Of a stretch of 64,000 nt of DNA, positions 32,283 through 40,733 are shown in pieces. The stretch's first letter is position 1. The number at the start of each line of letters is the position of its first letter. Source of the stretch: Syntrophomonas sp. DTU019 (GTDB taxonomy: Bacteria; Bacillota; Syntrophomonadia; Syntrophomonadales; Syntrophomonadaceae); NCBI GenBank assembly GCA_913757435.1, contig CAJYDM010000001.1:310001-374000 (forward strand), written 5' to 3'. The notes beneath the pieces were generated by a model. It searched no databases. It had not been told where the DNA came from and saw only the letters and a program-made list of their open reading frames with translations. Made by a program: the position numbers and the translations under genes.

Positions 32283-33008
32283 CTATACTATCCTGAAGAG
32301 CCCACGGGCGACCATGACATACCATACTGCTATTAACAATACAGATACTATCGAGAAAATGAGGCCTATCGTTGGCAAATAGAAGGCAAGCCCCGTAATG
32401 CCTACCAGAATGCCCATCCAACCAGTTACTTTACCGAATACAACGCTCCGCAACATGACCGCACCGATTATTATCTTGGCAACGTATCCAAGGATATAGC
32501 CCACATGGAAAGCAGTGCCGTAGTAGGAAGCGAGCGCTGCCTCTCCTGCCGCCAGGAACATGGCTCTTTGTGCTTCTGTCACTGCGGCTGTATAACCCTG
32601 GCTGAGAAAAAGCATTTCAAAGGCTGTGTTCGATGTTAGGTGAAGCACTGTCCCGATCAAGGCTATAGCGGTAGCAATCACCATAGCAGAATGACCTGAC
32701 TGTCTTAGGGCAAAGTAAAGGGCGAGATAAAGCGGAATACCCAGCACAAGGCTGATAACGATTAAGAGATCCAGGCCGAGGAGCCCCAGCAGCCAGCTGG
32801 CCTGAAATCGGGTGAACCACTCTATGGCGGCGCCAGGTGCCCAACCGGGCGGCGTCCAGACCATGTGGGCAATGATAGCCATTATGATCAAGGCGACTGT
32901 GATCAAAGCGGCCGTTCCGCCAACTTTATTGAGACACCTCCATTGGTCAGTTGCGGTACCTAACTCGGACTCAGGCTTGTATTGATTCGTTTCTGAAGGA
33001 TGATTCAT
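32283..33008 (-). CDS. DUF4386-like six-helix membrane protein
   Basis: A 241-residue integral membrane protein with a hydrophilic N-terminal 30 residues and about six hydrophobic helices. The layout and motifs (LYLALYFALRQSGHSAMVIATAIALIG, and a Tyr-rich segment ASYYGTAFHVGYI) resemble DUF4386 proteins, which have no known function. The start is preceded by AAAGGAG. It seems to be a single gene, 80 bp downstream of the iron-sulfur fragment on the same strand. Confidence 0.7.
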   Translation of the reverse strand: MNHPSETNQYKPESELGTATDQWRCLNKVGGTAALITVALIIMAIIAHMVWTPPGWAPGAAIEWFTRFQASWLLGLLGLDLLIVISLVLGIPLYLALYFALRQSGHSAMVIATAIALIGTVLHLTSNTAFEMLFLSQGYTAAVTEAQRAMFLAAGEAALASYYGTAFHVGYILGYVAKIIIGAVMLRSVVFGKVTGWMGILVGITGLAFYLPTIGLIFSIVSVLLIAVWYVMVARGLFRIV

Positions 33009-33090
33009 GATAACTCCTTTCGAATCGTGCGTTCTTTTCCCGCTTCCCCAACGACAGAAACTATATCAGCCTTTGACTGCGTAGCGATAT

Positions 33091-33381
33091 TCACCAGATA
33101 CTGGCTGATTCCTTAATATTGGCACGGCTCTCAAGCCAAATCGCACCCTCCTTGCAAGTGGTGCGACAAATACCACAACCGTAACATTGACGCGGATCAA
33201 TGTCTACCTTTTTATCAAGTGCACTGTCAACTATTGCTCCGAATGGGCAAATACGCATGCCGGCGCGGCAGCCGCTGCATAGGGCAGAATCCACCCTGCC
33301 GACATACTCCGCCCTGAACAAGGCCGATGTATTGTGCTGTCTCGTGGCGCGCATGGCTTGCTTGTCTTGTACTCTGTCCAT
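33091..33381 (-). pseudogene. C-terminal fragment of a 4Fe-4S protein
   Basis: The 96-residue frame holds two ferredoxin-like motifs. The first reads CSGCRAGMRICP, lacking the third cysteine (Gly in its place). The second, CYGCGICRTTCKEGAIWL, lacks only the usual Pro. The ending SRANIKESASIW resembles the C-terminus of much longer 4Fe-4S proteins. There is no ribosome binding site before the first ATG and no N-terminal domain upstream, so this is probably the remnant of a larger oxidoreductase-type gene. A small functional ferredoxin cannot be excluded. Confidence 0.55.
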
Positions 33382-33453
33382 CGGTCGTGTAATGCGCTAT
33401 GGTTTATCTATATATCTTTCCCGCCACTGTTTCTCAATTTTACCATGCTCATC

Positions 33454-34584
33454 CTATATTTGCTCTGATAAGGAGTTTGTTCCGTTCAAAATGTCTTGCA
33501 TCAGCAATCCAATTGCCTTATCAGGCTGTTCAAACAACGGACTATGTGCTGAATTTTCAAAAGTATAGAATCCTTTTAACGGGGCTTGAATCTGTACGTA
33601 ATATTCTTTTTGCAAAGAATATAAACAAGTATAGTCATGCGCTCCCGCAAAGAAATAGGTAGGTATATCAAGCGACGGCACATGCTCAAAAGCGTTGAAA
33701 TGCTTGATTTCTTTAACAACGGCGGTGCTGCTGGCAAACGCTTTACCACGCCAAATATTGATCCGTTCCATCGGCGTATACACAGTACAACCTAAGGTTG
33801 GCAAGAAAATGCCTGTGATTACTGACCGCATATCGCGTGCAGTACCAACACCCAGATCATGCATGGCGGTATCTCGAAATGAGGAGGTAAAGTATCTTTC
33901 ATATGCTTGATCCGACGTGAAAATTGGATAGTCTTCAAATTTTTTGACCATCTTTTCGTTTCCTGCGGCACGGTACTGATCGCGCATATAGCTGTATGCC
34001 ATTTTTTCTGACTGGACTTGATTTACAATTTGTGCGAGAGAAATATACGCATGATAAAGTTCAGGGTTTTGTGCAGCCGTCTGAATACCGATGTAAGTTC
34101 CAAAAGAATGAGCCATTAGATAAATTTTATCCTGTCCAAAACGCTCACGCAGGTAGTCTGTAACTCCGATAACATCGGAAATGTATTGCTCTGTGGTCAT
34201 AGTATCAGCTGATGTATTTGAATTGTAGGATATGGAAGTGCCCCTGTACTCCAAAAAACAAACAACAAACTCGTTTGCAAGGCCGGTAGGATATTTTTGT
34301 TCCAGAAAAAATCCCGGTATGCCTGGCCCTCCGCTTAGAAACAGGATGACCGGTTTGTTTTCATCCTTCGCCATAATAAACATGCCAAGTGGATCCCCGT
34401 TGATGTCTATGAAAATCTTCTCAGAAATACTGCCAGACAAAACATTGCCACTGTCATCAAGAAACGGTTTTGTTTTTCCAAAACTTGGAGGCAGAGTTAA
34501 ACATGATACCATCACAATACAGAATATAACTGATGCAATAATCCACAACCTTCTGTTCCTCTTTTTCAATGATTTATTTTTCAT
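33454..34584 (-). CDS. membrane-anchored alpha/beta hydrolase
   Basis: A 376-residue protein with an N-terminal basic region and anchor helix (RRLWIIASVIFCIVMVSCL), then an alpha/beta-hydrolase domain. The oxyanion loop is FLSGGPGIPG, the nucleophile is the Ser of MAHSFGTYIG, the acid is the Asp of FAGAHDYTC, and the base is the His of ENSAHSPLFEQP. The GGPG form and length resemble proline-iminopeptidase-like hydrolases, but the substrate is not known. The gene appears to be monocistronic. Confidence 0.85.
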   Translation of the reverse strand: MKNKSLKKRNRRLWIIASVIFCIVMVSCLTLPPSFGKTKPFLDDSGNVLSGSISEKIFIDINGDPLGMFIMAKDENKPVILFLSGGPGIPGFFLEQKYPTGLANEFVVCFLEYRGTSISYNSNTSADTMTTEQYISDVIGVTDYLRERFGQDKIYLMAHSFGTYIGIQTAAQNPELYHAYISLAQIVNQVQSEKMAYSYMRDQYRAAGNEKMVKKFEDYPIFTSDQAYERYFTSSFRDTAMHDLGVGTARDMRSVITGIFLPTLGCTVYTPMERINIWRGKAFASSTAVVKEIKHFNAFEHVPSLDIPTYFFAGAHDYTCLYSLQKEYYVQIQAPLKGFYTFENSAHSPLFEQPDKAIGLLMQDILNGTNSLSEQI

Positions 34585-34808
34585 TGGCGAAGCCTTTTGC
34601 CCCCGACATCAGAACACCTTCCCCTAGCGGATTTAAGTGTTGAGCTAATACAATTATATCTTTCGTTCCGATGCTTTCACACTGTCAGGTAATAGATATC
34701 AAATGCGGCTAGAACCTTCCCAATTACGGCCGGATTTGAAATCCGTGAATAATGCCAAAACCATTGTAAATCCTAAACAATAGATTTGTTAAAGGAGGTA
34801 GGTTTTTC

Positions 34809-35012
34809 ATGAATCAACTTTCGACCAGGGAACTCCTGTATCTGGAAGATACCAGCAAGATGTTCGAATCAATCCAAAAGACATGCCAGCATGCCATGGG
34901 CGAATGCACTGATCCCCAGGTTAAAAGCCTCATCCAGGGCATGACAGGGCAGCATCAGCAGTGGATAATGAGTTCAGCTTCACTGGTTTCCGGCAGCAGA
35001 ACAATGCAGTAA
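34809..35012 (+). CDS. small CotF-like spore coat protein
   Basis: A 67-residue helical protein (LSTRELLYLEDTSKMFESI, with Gln/His-rich second half) that resembles the N-terminal half of coat-F-domain spore proteins. AAAGGAGG lies before the ATG. The next gene, 13 bp downstream, encodes a similar coat-like protein, so the two form a pair that would be laid down on the spore surface. The presence of this pair supports a spore-forming host. Confidence 0.7.
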   Translation: MNQLSTRELLYLEDTSKMFESIQKTCQHAMGECTDPQVKSLIQGMTGQHQQWIMSSASLVSGSRTMQ

Positions 35013-35025
35013 GGAGGAAGTTACT

Positions 35026-35295
35026 ATGTCAAAAGATATGGAATGGATGGGTATTCTCCTATATGAACACAAGCTGGCTGCCAGTATGCTGACCAGCGGA
35101 GTTCTCGAAAGTGCAGACCCCAAGGTAAGGCAGCACTTCAGCAGCCTTCTCAATCAGACTTTGGACCATCAGAAACAGATATTTGATTTAATGAATCAAA
35201 AAGGCTGGTACAAGGTGGAGCCAGCTCCTCAGGAAGAACTCAGCCGCATCAAACAAAGTTTCTCAACCATGCAGCAGCAGCAACAGCAGATGTAG
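35026..35295 (+). CDS. CotF-domain spore coat protein
   Basis: An 89-residue helical protein with the pattern MSKDMEWMGILLYEHKLAAS, then LESADPKVRQHFSSLLNQTL and a Gln-rich tail. This matches spore coat protein F domains, which have a ferritin-like helical layout. AAGGAGG precedes the start. It is co-transcribed with the small coat-like gene ahead of it. Expression is expected late in sporulation; no sigma-K-type promoter was confidently located. Confidence 0.8.
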   Translation: MSKDMEWMGILLYEHKLAASMLTSGVLESADPKVRQHFSSLLNQTLDHQKQIFDLMNQKGWYKVEPAPQEELSRIKQSFSTMQQQQQQM

Positions 35296-35342
35296 AGAGA
35301 ATATCATCGGGCTAGACCCAAAGGCCGACACCTCAATGTAGC

Positions 35343-35369
35343 AAAAAACCCGCCAGAAATGGCGGGTTT
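35343..35369. terminator. bidirectional terminator between coat and YdeI-like genes
   Basis: AAACCCGCCA (35346-35355) pairs with TGGCGGGTTT (35360-35369) around a GAAA loop. On the minus strand it ends with six T residues, and on the plus strand with TTTA. It serves both convergent operons. Confidence 0.82.
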
Positions 35370-35622
35370 AGACTTTCGCGTTATACGGCATCCCCATGTA
35401 AGCGTCACCGTTTCGTAGTTCATCAAGCATTTGCGCGAGTCTCTTTTGCCTGGTTTGCTCGCGTTTGCCTCGCGTAATCCATCCGATATAGTCGTTTTGC
35501 TGATATGGCGGGCGGGCCCGGTAACGCTCCCACATACTGCTGTGGTCCAGCGCTTCGACCACAAAATCGGGAATATCATATACTTGGCGAGTCATTCTGG
35601 AATTATCCAAATCGTTCTTCAT
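35368..35622 (-). CDS. short YdeI/OmpD-associated-type protein
   Basis: An 84-residue protein. The part YIGWITRGKREQTRQKRLAQ followed by MLDELRNGD is the C-terminal signature of the YdeI/OmpD-associated (bacteriocin-protection) family. Full members are about twice as long, so this is a stand-alone C-terminal domain or a shortened gene. It overlaps the upstream DUF1801-like gene by 4 bp (ATGA), which suggests that it is translated. The biological role is not established. Confidence 0.7.
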   Translation of the reverse strand: MKNDLDNSRMTRQVYDIPDFVVEALDHSSMWERYRARPPYQQNDYIGWITRGKREQTRQKRLAQMLDELRNGDAYMGMPYNAKV

Positions 35623-36032
35623 TTGTGCTTCTCCTCTACCTGCTGCACTCGCCAGCGGGTGATGTCGGCGATCAACTCATAGTCAATCGGTTTACCGAGC
35701 GGGAGTTGTATCGTTCCTTTGGAGGTCTTATAATCCTTCAAGCGCTCAGAGAATACACCCACCGCCTCGCCACCGGGGTAAATGCCGATATGCTTTTTGG
35801 CCGCTGCGAAGTGGATTAGGTTCTCGCCCTGCCAGAAGGTAGGCATCTGCCAGGAGATCTTCTCTTTGGCATTTGGCGCAGCAGCTCGAATGGTTTCACG
35901 AATTTGCCGCAACAGTGGCTGAACGTCCTCATCTTGAGCAGAGATGTAATCATCAATAGTAACCATCTTACCGCAATAATGGGCTTGATCGGTGTTTTTG
36001 AAACTGCGTCCGCATTTCGGGCATTTCCACAT
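35619..36032 (-). CDS. DUF1801 (YdhG-like) protein with zinc ribbon
   Basis: A 137-residue protein. The N-terminus MWKCPKCGRSF...HYCG has a zinc-ribbon-like C-x2-C...H-x-C set. The remainder is a DUF1801/YdhG-like domain (LRQIRETIRAAAPNAKEKIS, then MPTFWQGENLIHFAAAKKHI and IGIYPGG). DUF1801 proteins are related to the frataxin-like YdhG fold, without a firm function. Its coupling by overlap to a YdeI-like gene is common, since YdeI proteins often carry a DUF1801 domain in one chain. Here the functions appear to be split into two genes. Confidence 0.8.
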   Translation of the reverse strand: MWKCPKCGRSFKNTDQAHYCGKMVTIDDYISAQDEDVQPLLRQIRETIRAAAPNAKEKISWQMPTFWQGENLIHFAAAKKHIGIYPGGEAVGVFSERLKDYKTSKGTIQLPLGKPIDYELIADITRWRVQQVEEKHK

Positions 36033-36392
36033 TTTGGTTCTCCTTCTTGGTTTAGTATCTCCCAGTTTTTATTGTAAATCTGTTCTCAACCTTTTAAAAC
36101 TAATCAGGCGTAAACGATTGAACTATGGACTTACGCCACAAGTAAGTCCCGCCTTTTTTCGCACTTGGCGTCTACATACCCTCATGGCAATGAAGAGGCT
36201 TTTATCATTATTCCCGGGCACCACACCAAGGCAACCCATAATTGCCTACCAGCTGTTGGTACAGCAATCTGCGTATGGTTTCAACAATAGATGTCAATGG
36301 CCGTTTTTCGGCAAAGACGCGAACAGCCAGCGGCATCGACTCGGTTGTACAAACGCCTAGCCAGACTTGGATTCTTACGGTTTAAAATGCAC
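36033..36392. other. intergenic region, no gene recognised
   Basis: About 360 bases between the DUF1801-like gene start and the end of the PEP-synthase-like gene, both on the minus strand. Open frames on the plus strand continue as mirror frames of the PEP-synthase-like gene and are not believed. No clear terminator or known RNA was seen. Confidence 0.4.
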
Positions 36393-39215
36393 CTAAAGGA
36401 TTTCTACATATCCTTCTGTCCCGTTCACCCGAATCCGCTGTCTGTCTTTAATCAGCCTGGTGGCATTTTCCACTCCGACAACGGCCGGCAGGCCGTATTC
36501 TCTGGCAATTACCGCACCGTGGGTCATCATCCCGCCTACTTCCGTCACCAGGCCCTTTATGGATATAAAAACCGGTGTCCAACTCGGGTCGGTAAAAGTG
36601 GTGACCAAAATATCACCTTCCTCTATGTCGGCATTTTCCATTCTTAAGATGACCCGAGCCCGGCCTTCAATAGCGCCGGATGAAACCGGTATACCCGCCA
36701 AAGCCCCAGACGGAATTTTCGTGTTGTCGTATTCCCCTTGTACAACCTCCCCCTCGGAGGTCATAACCCGAGGTGGCGTTAGCTTCTCATAAAACTGGTG
36801 TTCCTCTTTTCGCCGGCTTATGATGCTGTAATCCAGCTGGTTGGTCCTAACCACCTCGCGGAGTTCTTTAAAAGACAGATAGTAGATATCCCCCTTCTCC
36901 CGGATAACTCCCTTCTGCACCAGCTTGTCGGCTTCTTTCAAGAGGGCTTGTTTGATAACCCAGAAACGTCCGATCATTAAATACTTGGGGTATTCCCGGT
37001 AGCCCGTGAAATTGCGCAGAAGGCTGATCATCCGCTTTGTCTTTTTGGCCTTTTGTTTGCCACCGGGCAGCTGTTTTAAACGGTTTATCAAATCCTCTTC
37101 CTTCTGCCTGGCTTCCAAGAGCCCCTGCTCGAATATGGTTTTATGGGCACCTGGCTCAAAGTTCCTGATATTGCTGAGAATCATGGGGACGAGCATAGTG
37201 GGCTGTTCGCTCCAGCGAGGCCTGGTGACATCGATCTCACCGGGACAGCGCATACCGTATTTCTCCAGATAATCTCGTATGGATTGGCTGACCGCAGTGC
37301 CGCCTTCCAATTTAGCCAGATCCTCAAAAAAAGTCTCGTTATGGGCCTGTTTAAAATACTCCATTACCGCCGGATACTGCCTGACCACGTCGGCTACATC
37401 CAACAGGGCCAGCCCCATTTCAGAGGTGACGTTGTGGGCTACCGACTGGGAAAGTGAATCTGCTGCACTCTTTTCGCCCAGCCACTTTTCCATGTACTTA
37501 TTGATCCAACTCACCGCATATACTCCTACATAAATCGCTGCCATGCCCTGCGCATCATACATGTCTGCTTTTAGTTGCTTATAAGCCTCTATAATAAAGT
37601 CAAACAGTTCCTCCCCGGACGACAGGTTGACAATCCTCTGCCGCAGGTTTCTAGTAGACTCCTCATTACGGGATATCAGAGATTCAACGATGGCTGCGTC
37701 GTTGCTGCGGTATATCTTGATAAACTGAACCGGCAAGGCCCAGGAGAAATACCCTGATCCCATTCTGAGGGCCCTTTCGCCGCGTGCTAAGGAGTTCATA
37801 AAGTCTTTGCGCTTCATTATGGTCTTGACGGCGTTAAGCGTGAGAGGGTCCATTTGGTTAGCCGCCATAAGTACCATTTTTCTTCCCAGGGGAGAAGCCA
37901 TATCATGAGCCAGGTCGATGAATAACCTTCCTCCGGCTTGAATTAGGGGAAAATCATCAAACCCTACCTGGAAAAATGATATCCCCAAGGGTTTCATTGC
38001 ATCGGTCATCATTTGCTGATGGCTGAAACACACATACACATGGTTTTTTCCATCCTGCACATCTGGTATAGGGTACAAGGTGGTAATAGGCCGGCTCTGC
38101 AAGATAAAAAAGCTACCATGAAGGTATGGGGACACACCTCCCGCGGAGGAATGTCCATTAAGGTGTGGGGACACACCTCCCGCGGAGGAATGTCCGCTAA
38201 GGTATGGGGACACACCTCCCGCGGAGGAATGTCCGCTAAGGAATGGGGACACACCTCCCGCGGAGGAATGTCCGCTAAGGAATGGGGACACACCTCCCGC
38301 GGAGGAATGTCCCCGTATAAGGCACCACTCGATGTCCTGGGGATAGCCGAAATGAGCCTCAATCTTTCGGCCCAGGCCTTCCAGCTGTAAAATCTGTTCG
38401 TAGCTCAGGGTCTGCATTTTCTGCCGGTCGGCCTCAATCTTCCACTCCTCCGTTCCTCCGCCATTTGAGGCAGAAACAGCCAGCTTCTTGGTCGAAATCT
38501 TCTTATCAATGATTCTGCCCTCACGGACCTTATAGATGTCCGGGTTTACCAGACCGGAGACCAGGGCCTCACCGAGCCCGAAACTGGCATCGATGGATAA
38601 TACTTTCCGGTTAGAGGTGATGGGGTCGGCAGTGAACATGATCCCCGCTGCCTCTGGAAAAACCATCTTCTGGATGACCACGGACAGGTGGACCTTGCGG
38701 TGATCGAAGCCGTTTTGGATGCGGTAGACTACAGCCCGGTCAGTAAACAGCGATGCCCAGCACTTGCTGATGTGTTTTAGTATGGAACCTTTTCCAATAA
38801 CGTTTAGATAGGTATCCTGCTGACCGGCAAAGGAAGCCGTCGGCAAATCCTCCGCAGTTGCGCTGGATCGTACCGCATAGGCATTATTTTCGCCGAGTTG
38901 GGCCAGATGATGAGAAACCTCCTTATCAATCCCTGGCGGAATCTCGGTGCTCTCGATGACCTGACGGATTATTGCGCTGATTTCGCCAATCCCTTCCCGG
39001 TTATCTGCTTTTAGCAGGGACAACTGATCCATCAGCGCGTTATACTCCTGGTTATTGCCAATAAGTTCCTTATACGCCAGGGTGGTAACGCAAAAGCCCT
39101 CTGGGACTTGAACTCCCTCAATTCTTGATAGCTCCCCCAGGTTGGCGCCTTTCCCCCCTACCAGGGCCAGCTTGGTCCTGTCGATGTCCTGAAAGCCGAG
39201 TACATATGAATTCAT
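36393..39215 (-). CDS. PEP synthase/rifampin phosphotransferase-like enzyme with repeat insertion
   Basis: A 940-residue enzyme with an N-terminal ATP-grasp PPDK_N domain (GGKGANLGELSRIEGVQVPEG; AVRSSATAEDLPTASFAGQQ), a long middle region and a C-terminal swivelling phosphohistidine domain (H899 in GGMMTHGAVIAREYG). Having the His domain at the very end without a pyruvate barrel matches rifampin phosphotransferases (about 870 residues) more than classical PEP synthase. Residues 301-365 are five copies of GHSSAGGVSP plus three variable residues, between DIEWCLIR and FFILQSRPITTL. Removing them restores the normal 875-residue length. The substrate is uncertain. A small gene lies just upstream. 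Confidence 0.88.
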   Translation of the reverse strand: MNSYVLGFQDIDRTKLALVGGKGANLGELSRIEGVQVPEGFCVTTLAYKELIGNNQEYNALMDQLSLLKADNREGIGEISAIIRQVIESTEIPPGIDKEVSHHLAQLGENNAYAVRSSATAEDLPTASFAGQQDTYLNVIGKGSILKHISKCWASLFTDRAVVYRIQNGFDHRKVHLSVVIQKMVFPEAAGIMFTADPITSNRKVLSIDASFGLGEALVSGLVNPDIYKVREGRIIDKKISTKKLAVSASNGGGTEEWKIEADRQKMQTLSYEQILQLEGLGRKIEAHFGYPQDIEWCLIRGHSSAGGVSPFLSGHSSAGGVSPFLSGHSSAGGVSPYLSGHSSAGGVSPHLNGHSSAGGVSPYLHGSFFILQSRPITTLYPIPDVQDGKNHVYVCFSHQQMMTDAMKPLGISFFQVGFDDFPLIQAGGRLFIDLAHDMASPLGRKMVLMAANQMDPLTLNAVKTIMKRKDFMNSLARGERALRMGSGYFSWALPVQFIKIYRSNDAAIVESLISRNEESTRNLRQRIVNLSSGEELFDFIIEAYKQLKADMYDAQGMAAIYVGVYAVSWINKYMEKWLGEKSAADSLSQSVAHNVTSEMGLALLDVADVVRQYPAVMEYFKQAHNETFFEDLAKLEGGTAVSQSIRDYLEKYGMRCPGEIDVTRPRWSEQPTMLVPMILSNIRNFEPGAHKTIFEQGLLEARQKEEDLINRLKQLPGGKQKAKKTKRMISLLRNFTGYREYPKYLMIGRFWVIKQALLKEADKLVQKGVIREKGDIYYLSFKELREVVRTNQLDYSIISRRKEEHQFYEKLTPPRVMTSEGEVVQGEYDNTKIPSGALAGIPVSSGAIEGRARVILRMENADIEEGDILVTTFTDPSWTPVFISIKGLVTEVGGMMTHGAVIAREYGLPAVVGVENATRLIKDRQRIRVNGTEGYVEIL
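38121..38315 (-). repeat. five tandem 39-bp palindromic repeats inside the PEP-synthase-like gene
   Basis: Units start at 38121, 38160, 38199, 38238 and 38277 and are nearly identical. Each contains GGGGACACACCTCC, then CGC, then GGAGGAATGTCC on the plus strand, an imperfect palindrome (GGACA/TGTCC and CCTCC/GGAGG pair). The last unit keeps the full TGTCCCC end. Because 39 is a multiple of three and the minus frame has no stop, the array is read as five peptide repeats. It resembles a REP-type palindrome that entered the gene and then amplified. Confidence 0.95.
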
Positions 39216-39248
39216 ACATATTCTCCTTCCATTTTGCCGGTATCAAGA

Positions 39249-39434
39249 TCATATATATTCTTCTTTGTAGAAGTTATTTTTAAGCAAATCCAAACACTCG
39301 TTCATTTCTTTGGATAAGGCATTATAATCGATTTCGCCCTCACCTGATAATTTAGTGCTATATCCCTCACCAATCCAGGTAAGCATCTTAACCAGCTTTA
39401 TATCAATATTGTCCTTGAACTTGGAGGTATCCAT
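39249..39434 (-). CDS. small hypothetical protein upstream of PEP-synthase-like gene
   Basis: A 61-residue frame (MDTSKFKDNIDIKLVKMLTWI...) with helical, charged composition and no recognised motif. It ends 34 bp before the start of the PEP-synthase-like gene on the same strand, so it could be its small upstream partner. No strong ribosome binding site is visible before the ATG, which lowers confidence. Confidence 0.4.
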   Translation of the reverse strand: MDTSKFKDNIDIKLVKMLTWIGEGYSTKLSGEGEIDYNALSKEMNECLDLLKNNFYKEEYI

Positions 39435-39814
39435 GCCATCAAAGGCAATTTTATTTCTAAAATCCTCGAGTCGAGAAAAGCGTATACCAAAAGATCAGTC
39501 GAATACAGATGAGCTGAGGTATTGAACAGTCAATCTGAGATGAAAAGAGGGTATTTGGACAAATTTAATTATATGGTGAAGGTAGCAAAGGAGCGGTGCT
39601 TCCATCCAATTGCCGGTATATCGTTTCCGTGCCAAAGGAGACTAACAATGCCATAAATACTAGATTGTTCGCTGCGATTCATAAAAACCTCTGCAGCGAT
39701 TGATATATAATAGGAGTGGAACATAATCAAAAAAGTTACAAAAATCGGATAATTTAAGACATTTATGTATTAGTGATATAAACGACCTATTAAGTAAAAA
39801 GAGGTGGATAATAT
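39435..39814. promoter_or_regulatory. divergent intergenic region before the exopolysaccharide locus
   Basis: About 380 A/T-rich bases between the minus-strand PEP-synthase-like operon and rfbA on the plus strand. It should contain the exopolysaccharide promoter. AGAGGTGGA just before 39815 is the rfbA ribosome binding site. I found no JUMPstart-like element, known riboswitch or gene. Confidence 0.4.
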
Positions 39815-40729
39815 TTGAAAGGAATAATTCTTGCCGGAGGCAATGGTACGCGCCTGTACCCAATAACACAATGCATATCCAAGCAATTATTACCGATATA
39901 TGATAAACCGATGATATATTATCCGCTTTCGGTGCTTATGCTGGCAGGTATAAGGGATATTCTAATTATTTCGAAACCTGATGAGATCCCCCGATTTAAG
40001 CAGTTATTAGGTGATGGAAACAGAATAGGAATATCATTTACATATGCTGAACAACATTCCCCCGAGGGGCTAGCCCAGGCATTCATTATCGGAGAACAGT
40101 TTATTGGGAATGAACCGGTAGCTATGATTCTAGGCGATAACATATTCTATGGGCAAGCATTCACTCCTATGTTAAGGCGTGCTGTTAAACGAGAAAAGGG
40201 TGCAACAGTTTTCGCATATAGGGTAAAGGACCCTCATCATTTTGGCGTGATAGAATTCGATGAAAAGAAGCGAGCGATATCCCTGGAGGAAAAACCCGCC
40301 GAACCCAAATCAGATTATGCCGTTACCGGCTTATATTTTTATGATAATAATGTAGTGCAAATCGCCAAAGAGCTGAAGCCTTCAGCCCGGGGCGAGCTTG
40401 AAATAACCGATGTAAACCGTGTATATCTGCAAAATGATCTGCTCAATGTGGAAGTTCTGGGCAGAGGATTTGCCTGGTTGGATACCGGTACTTTTGATTC
40501 ATTGATTCAGGCAAGCCTATTTGTAGAAACCATACAAAATCGCCAAGGATTTAAAATAGCCTGTCTCGAAGAAATAGCCTATTATATGGGTTATATAAAT
40601 AAGGGTGAGCTATTATTACTTGGAGAATCGATGAAGAAAAATGATTATGGCCAATACCTTATAACCATAGCAAATAGTGGAATACGCCCTTTCTGGGGCG
40701 AAAAGATGCGCGAAAGTAGGCAATGGTAA
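39815..40729 (+). CDS. rfbA: glucose-1-phosphate thymidylyltransferase
   Basis: A 304-residue nucleotidyltransferase that makes dTDP-glucose from glucose-1-phosphate and dTTP. The nucleotide-binding start [18 protein letters not shown] is exact for the family, and [39 protein letters not shown] and the long C-terminal region are typical. The start is a TTG at 39815 with AGAGGTGGA upstream. It opens the polysaccharide gene cluster, and rfbB follows within 5 bp. Confidence 0.95.
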   Translation: MKGIILAGGNGTRLYPITQCISKQLLPIYDKPMIYYPLSVLMLAGIRDILIISKPDEIPRFKQLLGDGNRIGISFTYAEQHSPEGLAQAFIIGEQFIGNEPVAMILGDNIFYGQAFTPMLRRAVKREKGATVFAYRVKDPHHFGVIEFDEKKRAISLEEKPAEPKSDYAVTGLYFYDNNVVQIAKELKPSARGELEITDVNRVYLQNDLLNVEVLGRGFAWLDTGTFDSLIQASLFVETIQNRQGFKIACLEEIAYYMGYINKGELLLLGESMKKNDYGQYLITIANSGIRPFWGEKMRESRQW

Positions 40730-40733
40730 AATA

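Noticed and set aside
38121-38315. Tandem 39-bp units taken as a CRISPR array
   Set aside because: The units are directly adjacent with no unique spacers and are translated in frame within an enzyme gene.
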